A DNA stretch of 22,315 nucleotides from Rhizophagus sp. LPA8_4_AMF (GCA_021464525.1 JADRCO010001126.1:1-22315), one strand, 5' to 3'. Positions 9,836-18,253 are shown, counted from the first letter of the stretch. The notes: generated by a model not told the origin, from the letters alone. Numbers and translations are program-made.

Positions 9836-10497
9836 AAATATACATACAAAGTATATTCATTCATTCAAATAGAAATTTACTCCAATTTCAAACCATCTCC
9901 CTTATTATTATACTCATTTAAACATCACTACATAATCTTGTTATTAGGCCATTACCTTCTCCTAACCTTTTACTTTAATCCACTTATAATAATTTTTTTT
10001 AAAATACACTCTAGTCCTCTTATCCTTACCCTTTCGCAATTTTTCCAAAAATCGTAAATATTTTAATATTTGTTGGAAGCCTCCGCCTAGGCTAAGAAAC
10101 AATAAGAAAAGATTTCTTTCTCTGAAATATTTTCAAAAAATTTTTCATAGTTTGTTTCTCCACTCTCTAATAACATCGTGGATAAATGTTATTTATTACC
10201 CTTGAAGAAAAAAATTAATTACAAAAAATTATTCAAAAATTGTTAACTAAACGTGTTTGTGAGATTGATTATGAATGAAGAAAACCGCATTTGTAAAAAA
10301 TTCATCTAAATGCGTGAAAAGAAATTGGTTGATAAAGACACTTGAGGAAAAAAGGTTTTGTAAAATATCCAAACGCACCCACGATCCAACGGTTTCACAC
10401 TTTCACGCGTTGAATCTGACAAGTCTGGAGATTTGCTTAATAGTCGAGATGGTGATGGTGTAATTTATGGATCAAAGTAAACCTTTAATAAAAGAAT
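9836..10497. other. Intergenic AT-rich DNA
   Basis: No recognised gene. A 62-codon plus-strand ATG frame at 10275-10463 is Lys-rich with several Cys (KNSSKCVKRNWLIKTLEEKR) but shows no known motif. It lies immediately downstream, on the opposite strand, of the DIRS-like fragment and may be part of the decayed element or chance. Confidence 0.35.
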
Positions 10498-10504
10498 TTA
10501 AAGT

Positions 10505-10936
10505 AGCAGACATTTACCTTCGGTTCTAAGTGATTGATATGGAGGAGCTGTTCCTGACAATTCCAGCTGCTGTGTATGGTAACATTGTTGAGAGTTGCGC
10601 CTCATCCGCTGTTCGAGGCGTATGTAAAAATTACCGAAGTCAGTTTTTCCGGTATTAGACTTTTTCCGTTCCATAGAGGTAGTTCCTGTATCCACCATGT
10701 AGGCTCTCTTGTAATAGGGCTACCATCCCGTTCCAGCTTGAGTGTCTTGAAGCTTCATTCTTGTTACGTAGAAGAGCCCGTGAGTATAGCCTTGCCGGGA
10801 ACACTGCATTGGTTGTTGATATTATCTTGCCAATGAAGGATAAAATTATTATAACTCGTAATGGTGAATAGCACCTTATTCTGGACTTTGAAGAGTATAG
10901 ATATACCCCAAAAACCCAGGATACAGATATTCTCAT
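10505..10936 (-). mobile_element. DIRS-like retrotransposon RT/RNase H remnant
   Basis: The minus strand carries the end of a reverse transcriptase and the start of an RNase H domain of the DIRS/Ngaro type (tyrosine-recombinase retrotransposons). Blocks in order are LSFIGKIISTTNAVFPARLY and SRALLRNKNEASRHSSWNG, then, after a frame change near 10700, WWIQELPLWNGKSLIPE, VIFTYASNSG, a TGA stop at 10604-10602, GATLNNVTIHSSWN and LLHINHLEPKVNVCY. The motif FTYASNSG(stop)G corresponds to the FTDASxxGWG catalytic start of RNase H, so the Trp has become a stop and the catalytic Asp a Tyr. No recombinase ORF, split repeats or element ends are visible. G+C is distinctly higher than in neighbouring DNA, as expected for a later arrival. 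It is a dead 430-base piece. Confidence 0.75.
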
Positions 10937-10984
10937 CTAAAATAGATAGTTAAATAATCTATTATTAACAATAAGAGCACTGAC

Positions 10985-11173
10985 ATGTTGAAAAAGGAGA
11001 AGGAAGAGTGCAGAATAATTAGATTATACAGAGGCCCAACAAGAGATTTTTCAAATGAAGTGTTTAATGCTGTGCCTTGGTTGGTTTCGGGAAATTGTTG
11101 GAGTATATGGGTGAATAAACTTATAAAAGAAATTTATTTTGATAGTAGTGTTTACTATTATTTAAAAGTTTAA
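10985..11173 (+). CDS. Small uncharacterised open frame
   Basis: A 62-codon frame starts at ATG 10985 and ends at TAA 11171-11173. The first half is charged (MLKKEKEECRIIRLYRGPTR), the second hydrophobic and aromatic (VPWLVSGNCWSIWVNKLIKE). No domain is recognised. Its start is about 50 bases from the DIRS-like fragment on the opposite strand, so it may be a remnant of inserted DNA rather than a gene. Confidence 0.22.
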   Translation: MLKKEKEECRIIRLYRGPTRDFSNEVFNAVPWLVSGNCWSIWVNKLIKEIYFDSSVYYYLKV

Positions 11174-11296
11174 AAAATTTTAATTGTTCAAATACTTTAA
11201 AAACTATTATATTTCATAATACTAATCTATATGATTTGGAAGTTAATTTATTCAATGAAGTACATTCATATTCTTTATTGTTATTTAATTAATTAA

Positions 11297-11461
11297 GTCT
11301 CTAATTAATTAGAACTTATATTTAATTAATTGGTCCTTATTGCGTCTAACGATTAGAAATTGTATTTAATAAATTGGTCCTTATTGCGTCTAACGAATTA
11401 GAAATTGTATTTAATTAATTAGTCCTTTCTAATGAATTAGAATTTATATTTAATTAATTAT
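11297..11461. repeat. Minisatellite, about 45-55 base unit, ~4 copies
   Basis: Imperfect tandem units share AATTGGTCCTTATTGCGTCT, AACGAATTAGAAATTGTAT and TTTAATTAATT. Two central copies are nearly identical; the first and last have lost the TTATTGCGTC part. There is no coding potential. Confidence 0.8.
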
Positions 11462-11488
11462 GCGCAAAATTATAAAATTAATATCGAG

Positions 11489-11600
11489 GAATTTAAATTT
11501 TGTTTATTCATTTATGACTTAGTACTGAATTTAAATTTTGTTTATTCATTCACGACTTAGTAATTTAAATTTTGTTTATTCATTTGTGACTTAGTAATTT
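11489..11600. repeat. Minisatellite, 35-38 base unit, 3 copies
   Basis: Three tandem copies of AATTTAAATTTTGTTTATTC followed by ATTTATGACTTAGTA-like sequence begin at about 11490, 11528 and 11562. The copies differ by one to three bases. They directly follow an unrelated minisatellite, so the pair marks a slippage-prone zone. Confidence 0.8.
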
Positions 11601-11605
11601 TTTTA

Positions 11606-12119
11606 GGTGGTTATCAATGTATTATGTATGGAATATCTGAAGGGTATCGCTTCGCAATGTATGGCAAACTAGTTTTTATTTGTGAAACTTGAAGTAACCC
11701 ATATCTGTTAAGTTGTCTCCGGGCGTGATAAATATAAGGAGTCTGCTTTTACGAATTAACACTAGTACTGGTAGGAATTTGATATTTAATCGCACCCTTT
11801 TTAACAGAGAACCAATATTATTGTCTCAAAGTGTTTAAAAAAATAGACGATCAAGTTTATTCACATCAGCTGATATTGATCTATTATTTTTGTGTACCTG
11901 GTGATTTGTACTTGCATGATGAAGTTGGTTCTTTTAATGCAAAAGCCAAATTCCAGAAATTGGCGCATATGGGATAAACTTATACTTGGTATAAGTTATA
12001 CTCACAGAGGAATTAATATATATAGACTGGCTGAACGATGTGAAAGGGACGAGAATTTTTGGTTTGATTTATTAGATATGATAATTTTCGTATTGTTGAT
12101 ATTGCAGATCGCTGAGTGA
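11606..12119 (+). pseudogene. Scattered coding-like pieces, unidentified
   Basis: The plus strand holds short protein-like runs in different frames. GGYQCIMYGISEGYRFAMYG follows an acceptor-like TTTTTTTAG (to 11605). VPGDLYLHDEVGSFNAKAKF, continuing QKLAHMG to a stop, lies around 11895-11975. A 75-codon frame at 11892-12119, beginning with ATG-like TTG/GTG codons, includes RLAERCERDENFWFDLLDM. Frames overlap and stops break them, so this is best read as a decayed gene or separate exons of one. No family is recognised. Confidence 0.25.
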
Positions 12120-12356
12120 GGCAGCAATATTGTTATTTTTATGATTTTATTTGTATATTGGTTTATTAGTTTTTCTTTTACGAAATTGATTACACTGCAT
12201 TTATTATTAATAAAGGAAACCCTTGTTTCGTATAAACCCCTACCATAAACATCAAATTATATTGTAACCTCGTAAAATTGATACATATATTCACGCAAAT
12301 TGATAGTAACAATTGAACAAATGCTTTTATGACATCATTAGATTTGTCATCTACAA
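12120..12356. other. Spacer before the MITE
   Basis: No gene or repeat is apparent in this AT-rich spacer. Confidence 0.4.
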
Positions 12357-12725
12357 TTAAGGGTATTACGTATCACGTGAAATTTCATATAGAACGACAT
12401 GGCAAATCTTTTGTAACATAGTAACACAAATTTCTGTACAATATAAATTTCCGTAATATTTAACATAAAGGGGTAAAATTTATATGGTTAGAAAGCCACA
12501 CTTTTGAACTTTATTTACTGACTTTAAAAACTCCTTTTTTAAAAAAAAAAATTTGAAAAACTTCAAATGGAGTTGCGAATAGGAATCTATGTTTTTGCGA
12601 ATAGGCAATCTTACATCTTATTGGTTATTAGTATCATTTTTATGACGTAGTATATAAAAAACAAACAAATAGTTATTTGCCATACGATATATATGAAAAA
12701 ATCATGTGATACGTAATACCCTTAA
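12357..12725. mobile_element. MITE with TTAA target duplication
   Basis: GGGTATTACGTATCAC at 12361 reappears inverted at the right end, finishing at 12721. Homology of the arms extends to about 47 bases through TTTCATATA and ATGGCAAAT, with a few mismatches and a gap. The element (361 bases) is flanked on both sides by TTAA (12357-12360 and 12722-12725). TTAA duplication with GGG/CCC termini is the pattern of piggyBac-superfamily elements, so this is probably a non-autonomous derivative. The interior has no open frame; it contains an A/T homopolymer and a doubled TGCGAATAGG word. It sits 118 bases beyond the 3' end of the transporter gene. Confidence 0.8.
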
Positions 12726-12842
12726 AAAAAACGAGAGTGTGGAACTGTGAAACTATGAAAGAAATTAAAAAATCAATATAACCAGTGAATGCTTGTTGAG
12801 CGTAATCATCGGAATATTATTCTAAAATTATATAAGTAATGC

Positions 12843-12848
12843 TTTATT
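12843..12848 (-). promoter_or_regulatory. Poly(A) signal of the transporter gene
   Basis: AATAAA on the minus strand overlaps the stop codon of the conserved C-terminal frame (GAATAAAGC) and lies 11 bases beyond the stop of the uninterrupted frame. It matches the standard eukaryotic cleavage signal. AT-rich DNA makes chance matches common, but its position is right. Confidence 0.4.
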
Positions 12849-14817
12849 CAATAACAACTTTATCCCCGACCAAAATTGAAAATATAATAGCACCCATAAA
12901 ATAAGAAATTTGCAATTGAATTCCATATAATATCCCAGTTTTTTCCCGTAGCATCTAAGATCCATCCCGTTAATGATACGCCTAAAATTGCCGGGATCAT
13001 ACCCAGAGTATTAGCAAGACCAAAAATTACACCACTATATCGTGGAGCAATATCCAACTTTATAATTTTAACATACAGTACATTAAAATTAGATATTTAA
13101 AAAATAATTGTTAAATTATAAAATTTAACATTTTAAACTAGAATCTTCACCTGAGAAATGTAATATCCTACAATTACAAAAGAACTTAATCCAGTTCCTA
13201 TAGATATAAAAACAATTCCTTGTAATGGGGTCTTTGCTACATATGTCGCCTTTTTTCAAACACATAAAATATAAATAAACAAATGTGTTATATTAAAAAA
13301 ACATAAAATAATGCTTGTTTTTTACTTACTAATAAAAGGAATGTGGCAAAACCCCAATTACCAATTATCTGAGCAATTCTCCTTACAATGACAACACGGA
13401 CTTTAATTTTGTATGTCATATAGTCAGCAAGTGTTCCAACAAATAATACAGATATACCCTGAACAATATAAGGAAGAACTAGCAGATACAATATTTAATA
13501 AAAAAACAATGTTATTACAGTTTGTTCATATCATATATGCAACATTTACCTGTAAAATATCCTAAATGTTTTATATCTACCCCGAAATGATCAAGATAAT
13601 AAGTAGGAAGCCAAGTAAGGAAAACAAAGTAACCCCAATTACTGCAAACATTCGCGACTTTAAGAATAAATTTAAACATAAAAAATAAACCATATAATTT
13701 AGGACAATAAACACAAAACATTTTTTTTCAAATTTTACCAAGTATAGCCCACACTTCCCGTCTAGAAAGAATTAACCTCCATGGGATACGTGAAGGATTG
13801 GAACTTTTTGCGTCAACATTTTCTTCTGTGTTATTATCTTGGGTAACTTCGTTGTCTTCAATAACATCAATAAAATTTTCACTGTTTCTATCTATTACTA
13901 CTTCTTCACTAGTAGGTAAACTAATGTAACCAGATCTACCACTTACGCTGTGATTATTCTTTAAAATTAAATTTAATTCTTCTTTTGAAATTCCCTTATA
14001 AGTATTTGGATCGCTTCCACCATAAATTTGCCAAAACAATGACCATACAAGCCCAATAGCTCCAAATACCCAAAAAATACTCTGCCATCCCCAAGGGCCT
14101 GATCCCAACCATGTAGATACAGGTAAAGCAATTATATTACCAATATTAATTGAAGCTGACATAATTGCAACAGTGCGAGAACGTTCTTCTTGTGGAGCCC
14201 AAGATGCAATTAATGAATGAGCACATGGAATACAAGCACCTTCTGCAATGCCAAGTAGAATTCGGCATGACAGAAGGTAACTCAAACCTAGCTTGGCAGC
14301 ACTGGGAGTGAACAAAGTAAAAGTAGTCCAACCAAAAGCGGCTAAATGCCAATATAAAAAAAAGGTCAAAGTTCCATTTATAAATTCATTTTTATAAACC
14401 CGGACATCAATAAGGATATTTTCAATATTAACGAAATCATTTTTTCACAATTATAATATTCCTTCAGAATACTCACCAACTCCAAGCACTAATTTTCCAC
14501 CAAACCTATCTGCAAACGCTCCTCCCAAAACCTGCGTACTCATATAACCTATAAAAAACGAAGATAATACTAGTCCCTGAACTGTGGAGGACCAGCCAAA
14601 TTCTTTGGCCATATAAACAATGGCAACAGCTATATTAGAGCGATCTTTTGGGGCAATATTAATAAATATAAATTGACTGAAAGCCCATAAGCTAGGAATT
14701 TAGTCAAATAAATTAATTTTAACCTGCATAATTTATTAAAGTGGCAAGTACACAAAGGCCGAGTACAATGAACCGCTTCGGAATATATAAATTCTGCCAC
14801 ACCCGCAACGTACTCAT
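12844..14817 (-). CDS. SLC17/ACS-family MFS anion transporter, 7 exons
   Basis: This encodes a major facilitator superfamily transporter of the anion:cation symporter (SLC17) type, a 12-helix membrane protein that moves organic anions or phosphate with H+ or Na+. Exons on the minus strand: 14817-14724, 14644-14477, 14341-13739, 13657-13550, 13478-13330, 13249-13151 and 13057-12860, about 472 residues. All introns are GT-AG and phases match. TM1 ends INYADRSN (Asp32-Arg33). Then come the loop GGAFADRFGGK, WTTFTLFTPSAA, and TM4 with CRILLGIAEGACIPCAH (Arg114, Glu121). These four residues align with Asp46, Arg47, Arg126 and Glu133 of the galactonate transporter DgoT, tied to protonation and substrate binding. 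An acidic cytoplasmic loop lies at about 233-266. Later blocks are NWGYFVFLTWLPTYY, FISIGTGLSSF and LDIAPRYSGVIFGLANTLG. A probable one-base insertion near 12895-12905 swaps the tail: the annotated frame ends YIFNFGRG (stop 12862-12860), but the next frame reads MGAIIFSILVGDKVVIE to 12844. Exact substrate cannot be told from sequence. Confidence 0.9.
13058..13150 (-). other. Transporter intron 6
   Basis: GTGAAGATT...TTATAAAG, 93 bases, phase 0. Joining gives YYISQ-LDIAPRYSG, the conserved LDIAP-type block of SLC17 proteins. Confidence 0.8.
13250..13329 (-). other. Transporter intron 5
   Basis: GTAAGTAAA...GAAAAAAG, 80 bases, phase 0. Joining gives FLLL-ATYVAKTPLQG. Confidence 0.8.
13479..13549 (-). 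other. Transporter intron 4
   Basis: GTAAATGTT...TCTGCTAG, 71 bases, phase 1. Joining gives LGYFT-VLPYIVQGI. Confidence 0.8.
13658..13738 (-). other. Transporter intron 3
   Basis: GTAAAATTTG...CTTAAAG, 81 bases, phase 1. Joining gives VWAIL-VANVCSNWGYF, matching the conserved NWGYF helix of the family. Confidence 0.8.
14342..14476 (-). other. Transporter intron 2
   Basis: GTGAGTATT...GGCATTTAG, 135 bases, phase 1, the longest intron of the gene. Joining gives LVLGV-AAFGW, which fits the family pattern. Confidence 0.8.
14645..14723 (-). other. Transporter intron 1
   Basis: GTTAAAATT...CCCAAAAG, 79 bases, phase 1, splits the codon of Asp32 in the DRSN motif. A nearer AG at about 14692 (CCTAG) would shift to an unlike sequence, so the downstream acceptor is preferred because it restores INYADRSN. 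Confidence 0.8.
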
Positions 14818-14880
14818 TCTTTTTTTGAAAAAATAAGTAATTTTAAAGATGCTAAAGACCAAATATAATCAAGTAGAACT

Positions 14881-14890
14881 GGATATATAG
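14881..14890 (-). promoter_or_regulatory. TATA-like element upstream of the transporter
   Basis: On the minus strand CTATATATCC lies 64-73 bases before the ATG at 14817, a plausible core promoter distance for a short 5' leader. The ATG context is AAAGAATGAG, with a purine at -3. AT-rich background weakens the call. Confidence 0.35.
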
Positions 14891-15033
14891 CAATCGTAGT
14901 TTCTATGTATGTACTATACAGCACTCAATATTGTATGGTATGGTTTTCTATGGGAATGTATAGTCTTTATAATATTTATTTCCGCACATGTACGAAAAAC
15001 TATACATGTACGATTATGTTTTCTACGTAGGGA

Positions 15034-15288
15034 ATGTATGGATTTTTATATTCTACTCTGAGATTACAGAATTATGCCAAAACGCCCGTATTTCCATACA
15101 TTGTGGATTATCAGTGCACGGCAAATCCGGATTTAGCATTGTATGGTTTCGACGCATCACGTGATTTATTACGACAAACTTTATTGTTAATTATGTTGCA
15201 CAAATTTTGCAACGAAATGAAAAACTTTCAGTATTTTAATGATATTTATCAAAAAATCCTTATTGCTTTGTTAAAATATCAAATATAA
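15034..15288 (+). CDS. Uncharacterised 84-residue protein
   Basis: This is an ATG-started plus-strand frame divergent from the transporter, with about 216 bases between the two starts. It is of moderate G+C and well mixed, with VFPYIVDYQCTANPDLALYG, FDASRDLLRQTLLLIMLHKF and CNEMKNFQYFNDIYQK. No signal peptide, membrane segment or domain is evident. The upstream DNA has repeated words (ACATGTACGA twice; GGGAATGTAT twice), as might be found in a shared regulatory spacer or a repeat. Its product is not recognised; it could be an exon of a longer gene or a remnant. Confidence 0.35.
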   Translation: MYGFLYSTLRLQNYAKTPVFPYIVDYQCTANPDLALYGFDASRDLLRQTLLLIMLHKFCNEMKNFQYFNDIYQKILIALLKYQI

Positions 15289-15664
15289 CAAAAAATCTGG
15301 TAAATTATGTCTATTAAATACAGTCTGGTATTTTTCCAAATATAGTATCTAGGCAGTTAGTTTGGCTTAGATAGTATAGATTATTTCTTTTAGATAGGAA
15401 GGTTAGTTATAGGGCATTTCCATCTATTTCTTGATGTAATCATAAGAACTATAAACAAAGAAATGTGTTACTAATTTTTAAAAAAATAAAAAAAAAATTG
15501 TAAATATAATTGTATTAATAATATAATAAATTGTAAATGTGTTCTATATCATTTCGATATTGTGAAATATCATCTACATTATAAACTAAATTATAAAATA
15601 ATAAAAACTCATGCCCAAATATAGATCAGAAATTTTTATTATCATGTTTATTTAACTCATTAAT
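15289..15664. other. Intergenic AT-rich DNA
   Basis: No gene is apparent. The stretch includes GTAAATATAATTG/GTAAATGTG-like near-repeats and A homopolymers. Confidence 0.4.
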
Positions 15665-15683
15665 CCTGTTGCAACGCAACAGG
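15665..15683. repeat. Perfect GC-rich hairpin
   Basis: CCTGTTGC (15665-15672) and GCAACAGG (15676-15683) are exact complements around a three-base loop, AAC. It is unusual for its G+C content in this AT-rich setting and sits exactly at the left border of the T-rich tract. It might mark the edge of a repeat unit. Confidence 0.6.
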
Positions 15684-15699
15684 TTACAGCTACTATCGG

Positions 15700-16260
15700 T
15701 CAATTTACCAATTTTCAAATATTTATTTTTTTCAGTTTTTCGATTTTTAAAATTTTTTCCTTTTCTTTTGAACCGATCTGAATTTTATTATTTTTTCTTT
15801 TTCTCTTTCGGTTTTTTTTTTTCAAACCGAAAAAAAATATTTTTTCCCTTTCCCTTTTCGGTTTGGTTTTATTTCCTAAACCGAAAAATTATTATTTTTT
15901 TTTTATTAAATAATCCTATTGTTTCGGTCTTTTAAGACCGATTTTTTATATATAATTTATGTTCATTCTTTTTTTTTAGACCATATTAATTTTTTTTGGT
16001 CTTTTTGGTCCGAATTATTGTCCTTTTTTTTCATTATAATATACGAAAAAATTTTGAATTGCGTAACATTAAAAACACATGATATGTCTGCGCCTGATCT
16101 AGAATTTTTTTCAGTACTTATTTTTCAAATTTTTTTCGAATTCCTTAAAACCTTTTTCTTTTTTTCAGTTTGGCTTATTTTCCAATTCAAAAAATTTTTT
16201 ACACTTTTCTTTTTTTGGTTTGGCTTATTTTTTTCAAACTGAACTTTTTTTTCCTGAATA
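15700..16260. repeat. T-rich low-complexity tract with CGGTTT words
   Basis: About 560 bases are dominated by T runs with recurring CGGTTT and CCGAAA words that pair locally as short hairpins, for example CGGTCTTTTAAGACCG near 15925-15940 and CGGTTTGG...CTAAACCG near 15859-15884. Open frames here (15669-15935, 15919-16242) give only Phe-rich low-complexity peptides and are not genes. Confidence 0.7.
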
Positions 16261-16433
16261 CATTCTTTCACCATTTAGGTTTGGATCAGTGATCAGATCG
16301 ATGTTACGATGCCACAATAATTGCCTTTTCCCGATTCTTATTATTAATAATAATATTTTCCCTAATTATTTTTTAGGTTGTATCAAGCTCAATAATTGAC
16401 TGACATAATTTACTTATTTATTTATTTTTTGTA

Positions 16434-16586
16434 ACAATAGATCGGTCATAAAAAAAAATCCCATAAAATTTACTACACAATAGATCGTTATAATAATTTT
16501 TCAGAATTTTTTTTTTCATATAAATTAGTGAGATATATTTTTCTGTAACAATAGATGAATTTCTTTGAGATATAGTTACAATAGAT
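16434..16586. repeat. Recurring ACAATAGAT motif, 4 copies
   Basis: ACAATAGAT occurs at 16434, 16477, 16548 and 16578, three times preceded by GTA or GTT and twice followed by CG. Spacing is irregular (43, 71 and 30 bases). This could be a decayed tandem array or clustered protein binding sites. Confidence 0.45.
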
Positions 16587-16755
16587 ATGTATTTTTTTTC
16601 AACAGATGTAATTTTTTTTTAAAGAAATTATCTAGGTGCTACCTGGGGTGCTCTCACTCTCACATGACTTGAAATAAAAATTTGAATGGCTAATTGTTGA
16701 CATAAAAAAAATTTTTCGCAAAAATAATTTTATGCTAAACCAAAATTAAAAGTTA

Positions 16756-17165
16756 TATGGTGGCTGTCACCTATAAACCACACTAATATTATGTAACTTT
16801 AAACTGTTATAATTCATAAACTAAGCAACATAAAAAAAAACTAAACTGATAAAATGATAGAGCAACATTAACTGCACATTTCTATCAGTTTATTTTTTAA
16901 GATTTAATAATAATATTAAGTGATATTATAGATCAAAAATTGATAATTTTAATAAGTGACAATAGTAAAAATAGAAAATTTTGGACTAGTTTTCATGAAA
17001 TTTTTATGAATTCCACAAAAATTCCATGGAATATTAGCAAAAAAATTTTTGCCACTTACGCGGCAAATTATATTTAAATAAAGTACTATAAAAATAAGTT
17101 ACACAATATAAATAAATAGGTTTTAAATTTTCGGACTGTGTGGTTTATAGGTGACAGCCACCATA
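16756..17165. mobile_element. MITE with perfect 29-base terminal inverted repeats
   Basis: The 29 bases at 16755-16783 (beginning ATATGGTGGCTGTCACCTAT) recur exactly inverted at 17138-17166. If TA is the target duplication (16756-16757 and 17164-17165) the element is 406 bases with TGGTGG/CCACCA ends, which would fit a Tc1/mariner-type non-autonomous element. The boundaries are not certain because the inverted repeat includes the flanking AT bases. The interior is non-coding and contains a further inverted pair, AAACTGATA and TATCAGTTT (about 16844-16892). Perfect arms suggest fairly recent insertion. Confidence 0.8.
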
Positions 17166-17279
17166 TTTATATGTGAATGATTTTAGAATAACTTTTTTAT
17201 CATAATTTGTATTGTATTCAGTACTTTTTAGTTGACCATTTACTAAATATATGTTATAGATATTTAATTTTAACAGTAC

Positions 17280-17895
17280 ATAGTAAACACAATAGCATCT
17301 AACAACAAATTACAATAGTAAAGAAAATAAATTAAAGAGAAGTATAAAAAAGAAATAACAATAGAAAAATAAAAAACAGATAAGTAATGAAAAGAAGTAA
17401 AAAAGGAGTAAAGTAAAAAGAAAAGAATGTAAGGAAAGGAATAGGAGTCAAAATAGATTAAGAAAGAATAAAATGGATAAAATGTATCAGAAAAAGAGAG
17501 AAGGATGATGAGGAACAAAAGAAAGTAGAGGAAGATGATGAGAAACGAAAGGAAGGAGAATAGATGATGATGGGAATCAAAAGGAAGGAGAAGAGATGAG
17601 AATAGATGTGACGGGATCAAAGGAAATGAGAAACCAAAGAAAGGAGAAGGGAATGATGAGAAATGAAAAAAAAAGGTAAAAATGATAAAAGTTGAAGAAT
17701 CATAAAAAGAAAATGAAAAAAAATGATAATAAAGGATGAAAGGGGAGCAAAAAGAATGATGAGAGACAAAAGAGTAATAAAAGAAAGATGAGGGACGAAA
17801 AAATAATGAAAAGATTGATGAAATGGAATGAAAATAATGATGGAGGATGCAAAAATGAATAAAAGAATGATGAAGAATGAAAGGGAAATGAAAAG
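17280..17895. repeat. Purine-rich imperfect minisatellite
   Basis: Roughly 600 bases of the plus strand are almost only A and G with scattered T. Imperfect units built from GATGATGAGAAACGAAAGGA and GGAGAA recur every 25-35 bases. Strand asymmetry is extreme. The long minus-strand open frames across it (to 216 codons) encode only Ser/Phe/His low-complexity peptides and are by-products of stop-free pyrimidine sequence. Confidence 0.8.
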
Positions 17896-17919
17896 AATAT
17901 GCATAATGTACATTGATCA

Positions 17920-18253
17920 TTTATTATACATTTCGTGTATTTAAAAAAAAGACAATTGTTTATTTATCAACAAGTAATGTACAAGCTAGACATTATATGG
18001 ATAAAATATGCAATATTATATATATTTATGTATGATGTATTTTTATAGGGATATCCTGACACTATTTATTACAATTTAGTGAGAATATAAAATTATGAGT
18101 AATACCGAAACACGCTACTGTATGATATTTTTTTCTTCAAAAGGGTTGATGGAACTAAATCAGAAAGGAATTAAGCTTATTCAGTATAATGTATATCAAA
18201 AAATACGTAAACAAATAATTTGAAGAACTTTTTTAATACACTTATCACCTTAC
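17920..18253. other. Intergenic AT-rich DNA
   Basis: No gene or repeat of note is seen between the purine-rich tract and the decayed minus-strand gene. Confidence 0.4.

Noticed and set aside
10576-10836. 86-codon plus-strand frame
   Set aside because: It is antisense to the DIRS-like RT/RNase H remnant, whose motifs are on the minus strand.
14146-14352. 68-codon minus-strand frame inside the transporter's third exon
   Set aside because: It is an out-of-frame shadow of the well-supported transporter coding sequence.
15665-15700. Helitron 3' end (hairpin followed by CTRR)
   Set aside because: The hairpin is good, but the downstream bases read CTAC rather than CTRR and no matching 5' TC end or helicase was found.
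15669-16242. Two Phe-rich plus-strand open frames of 88 and 107 codons
   Set aside because: They are translations of T homopolymers in a low-complexity tract, with no domain and no plausible protein composition.
17270-17920. 216-codon and 98-codon minus-strand open frames
   Set aside because: They run through a purine-rich minisatellite and encode only Ser/Phe/His/Leu low-complexity peptide; pyrimidine-rich strands naturally lack stop codons.
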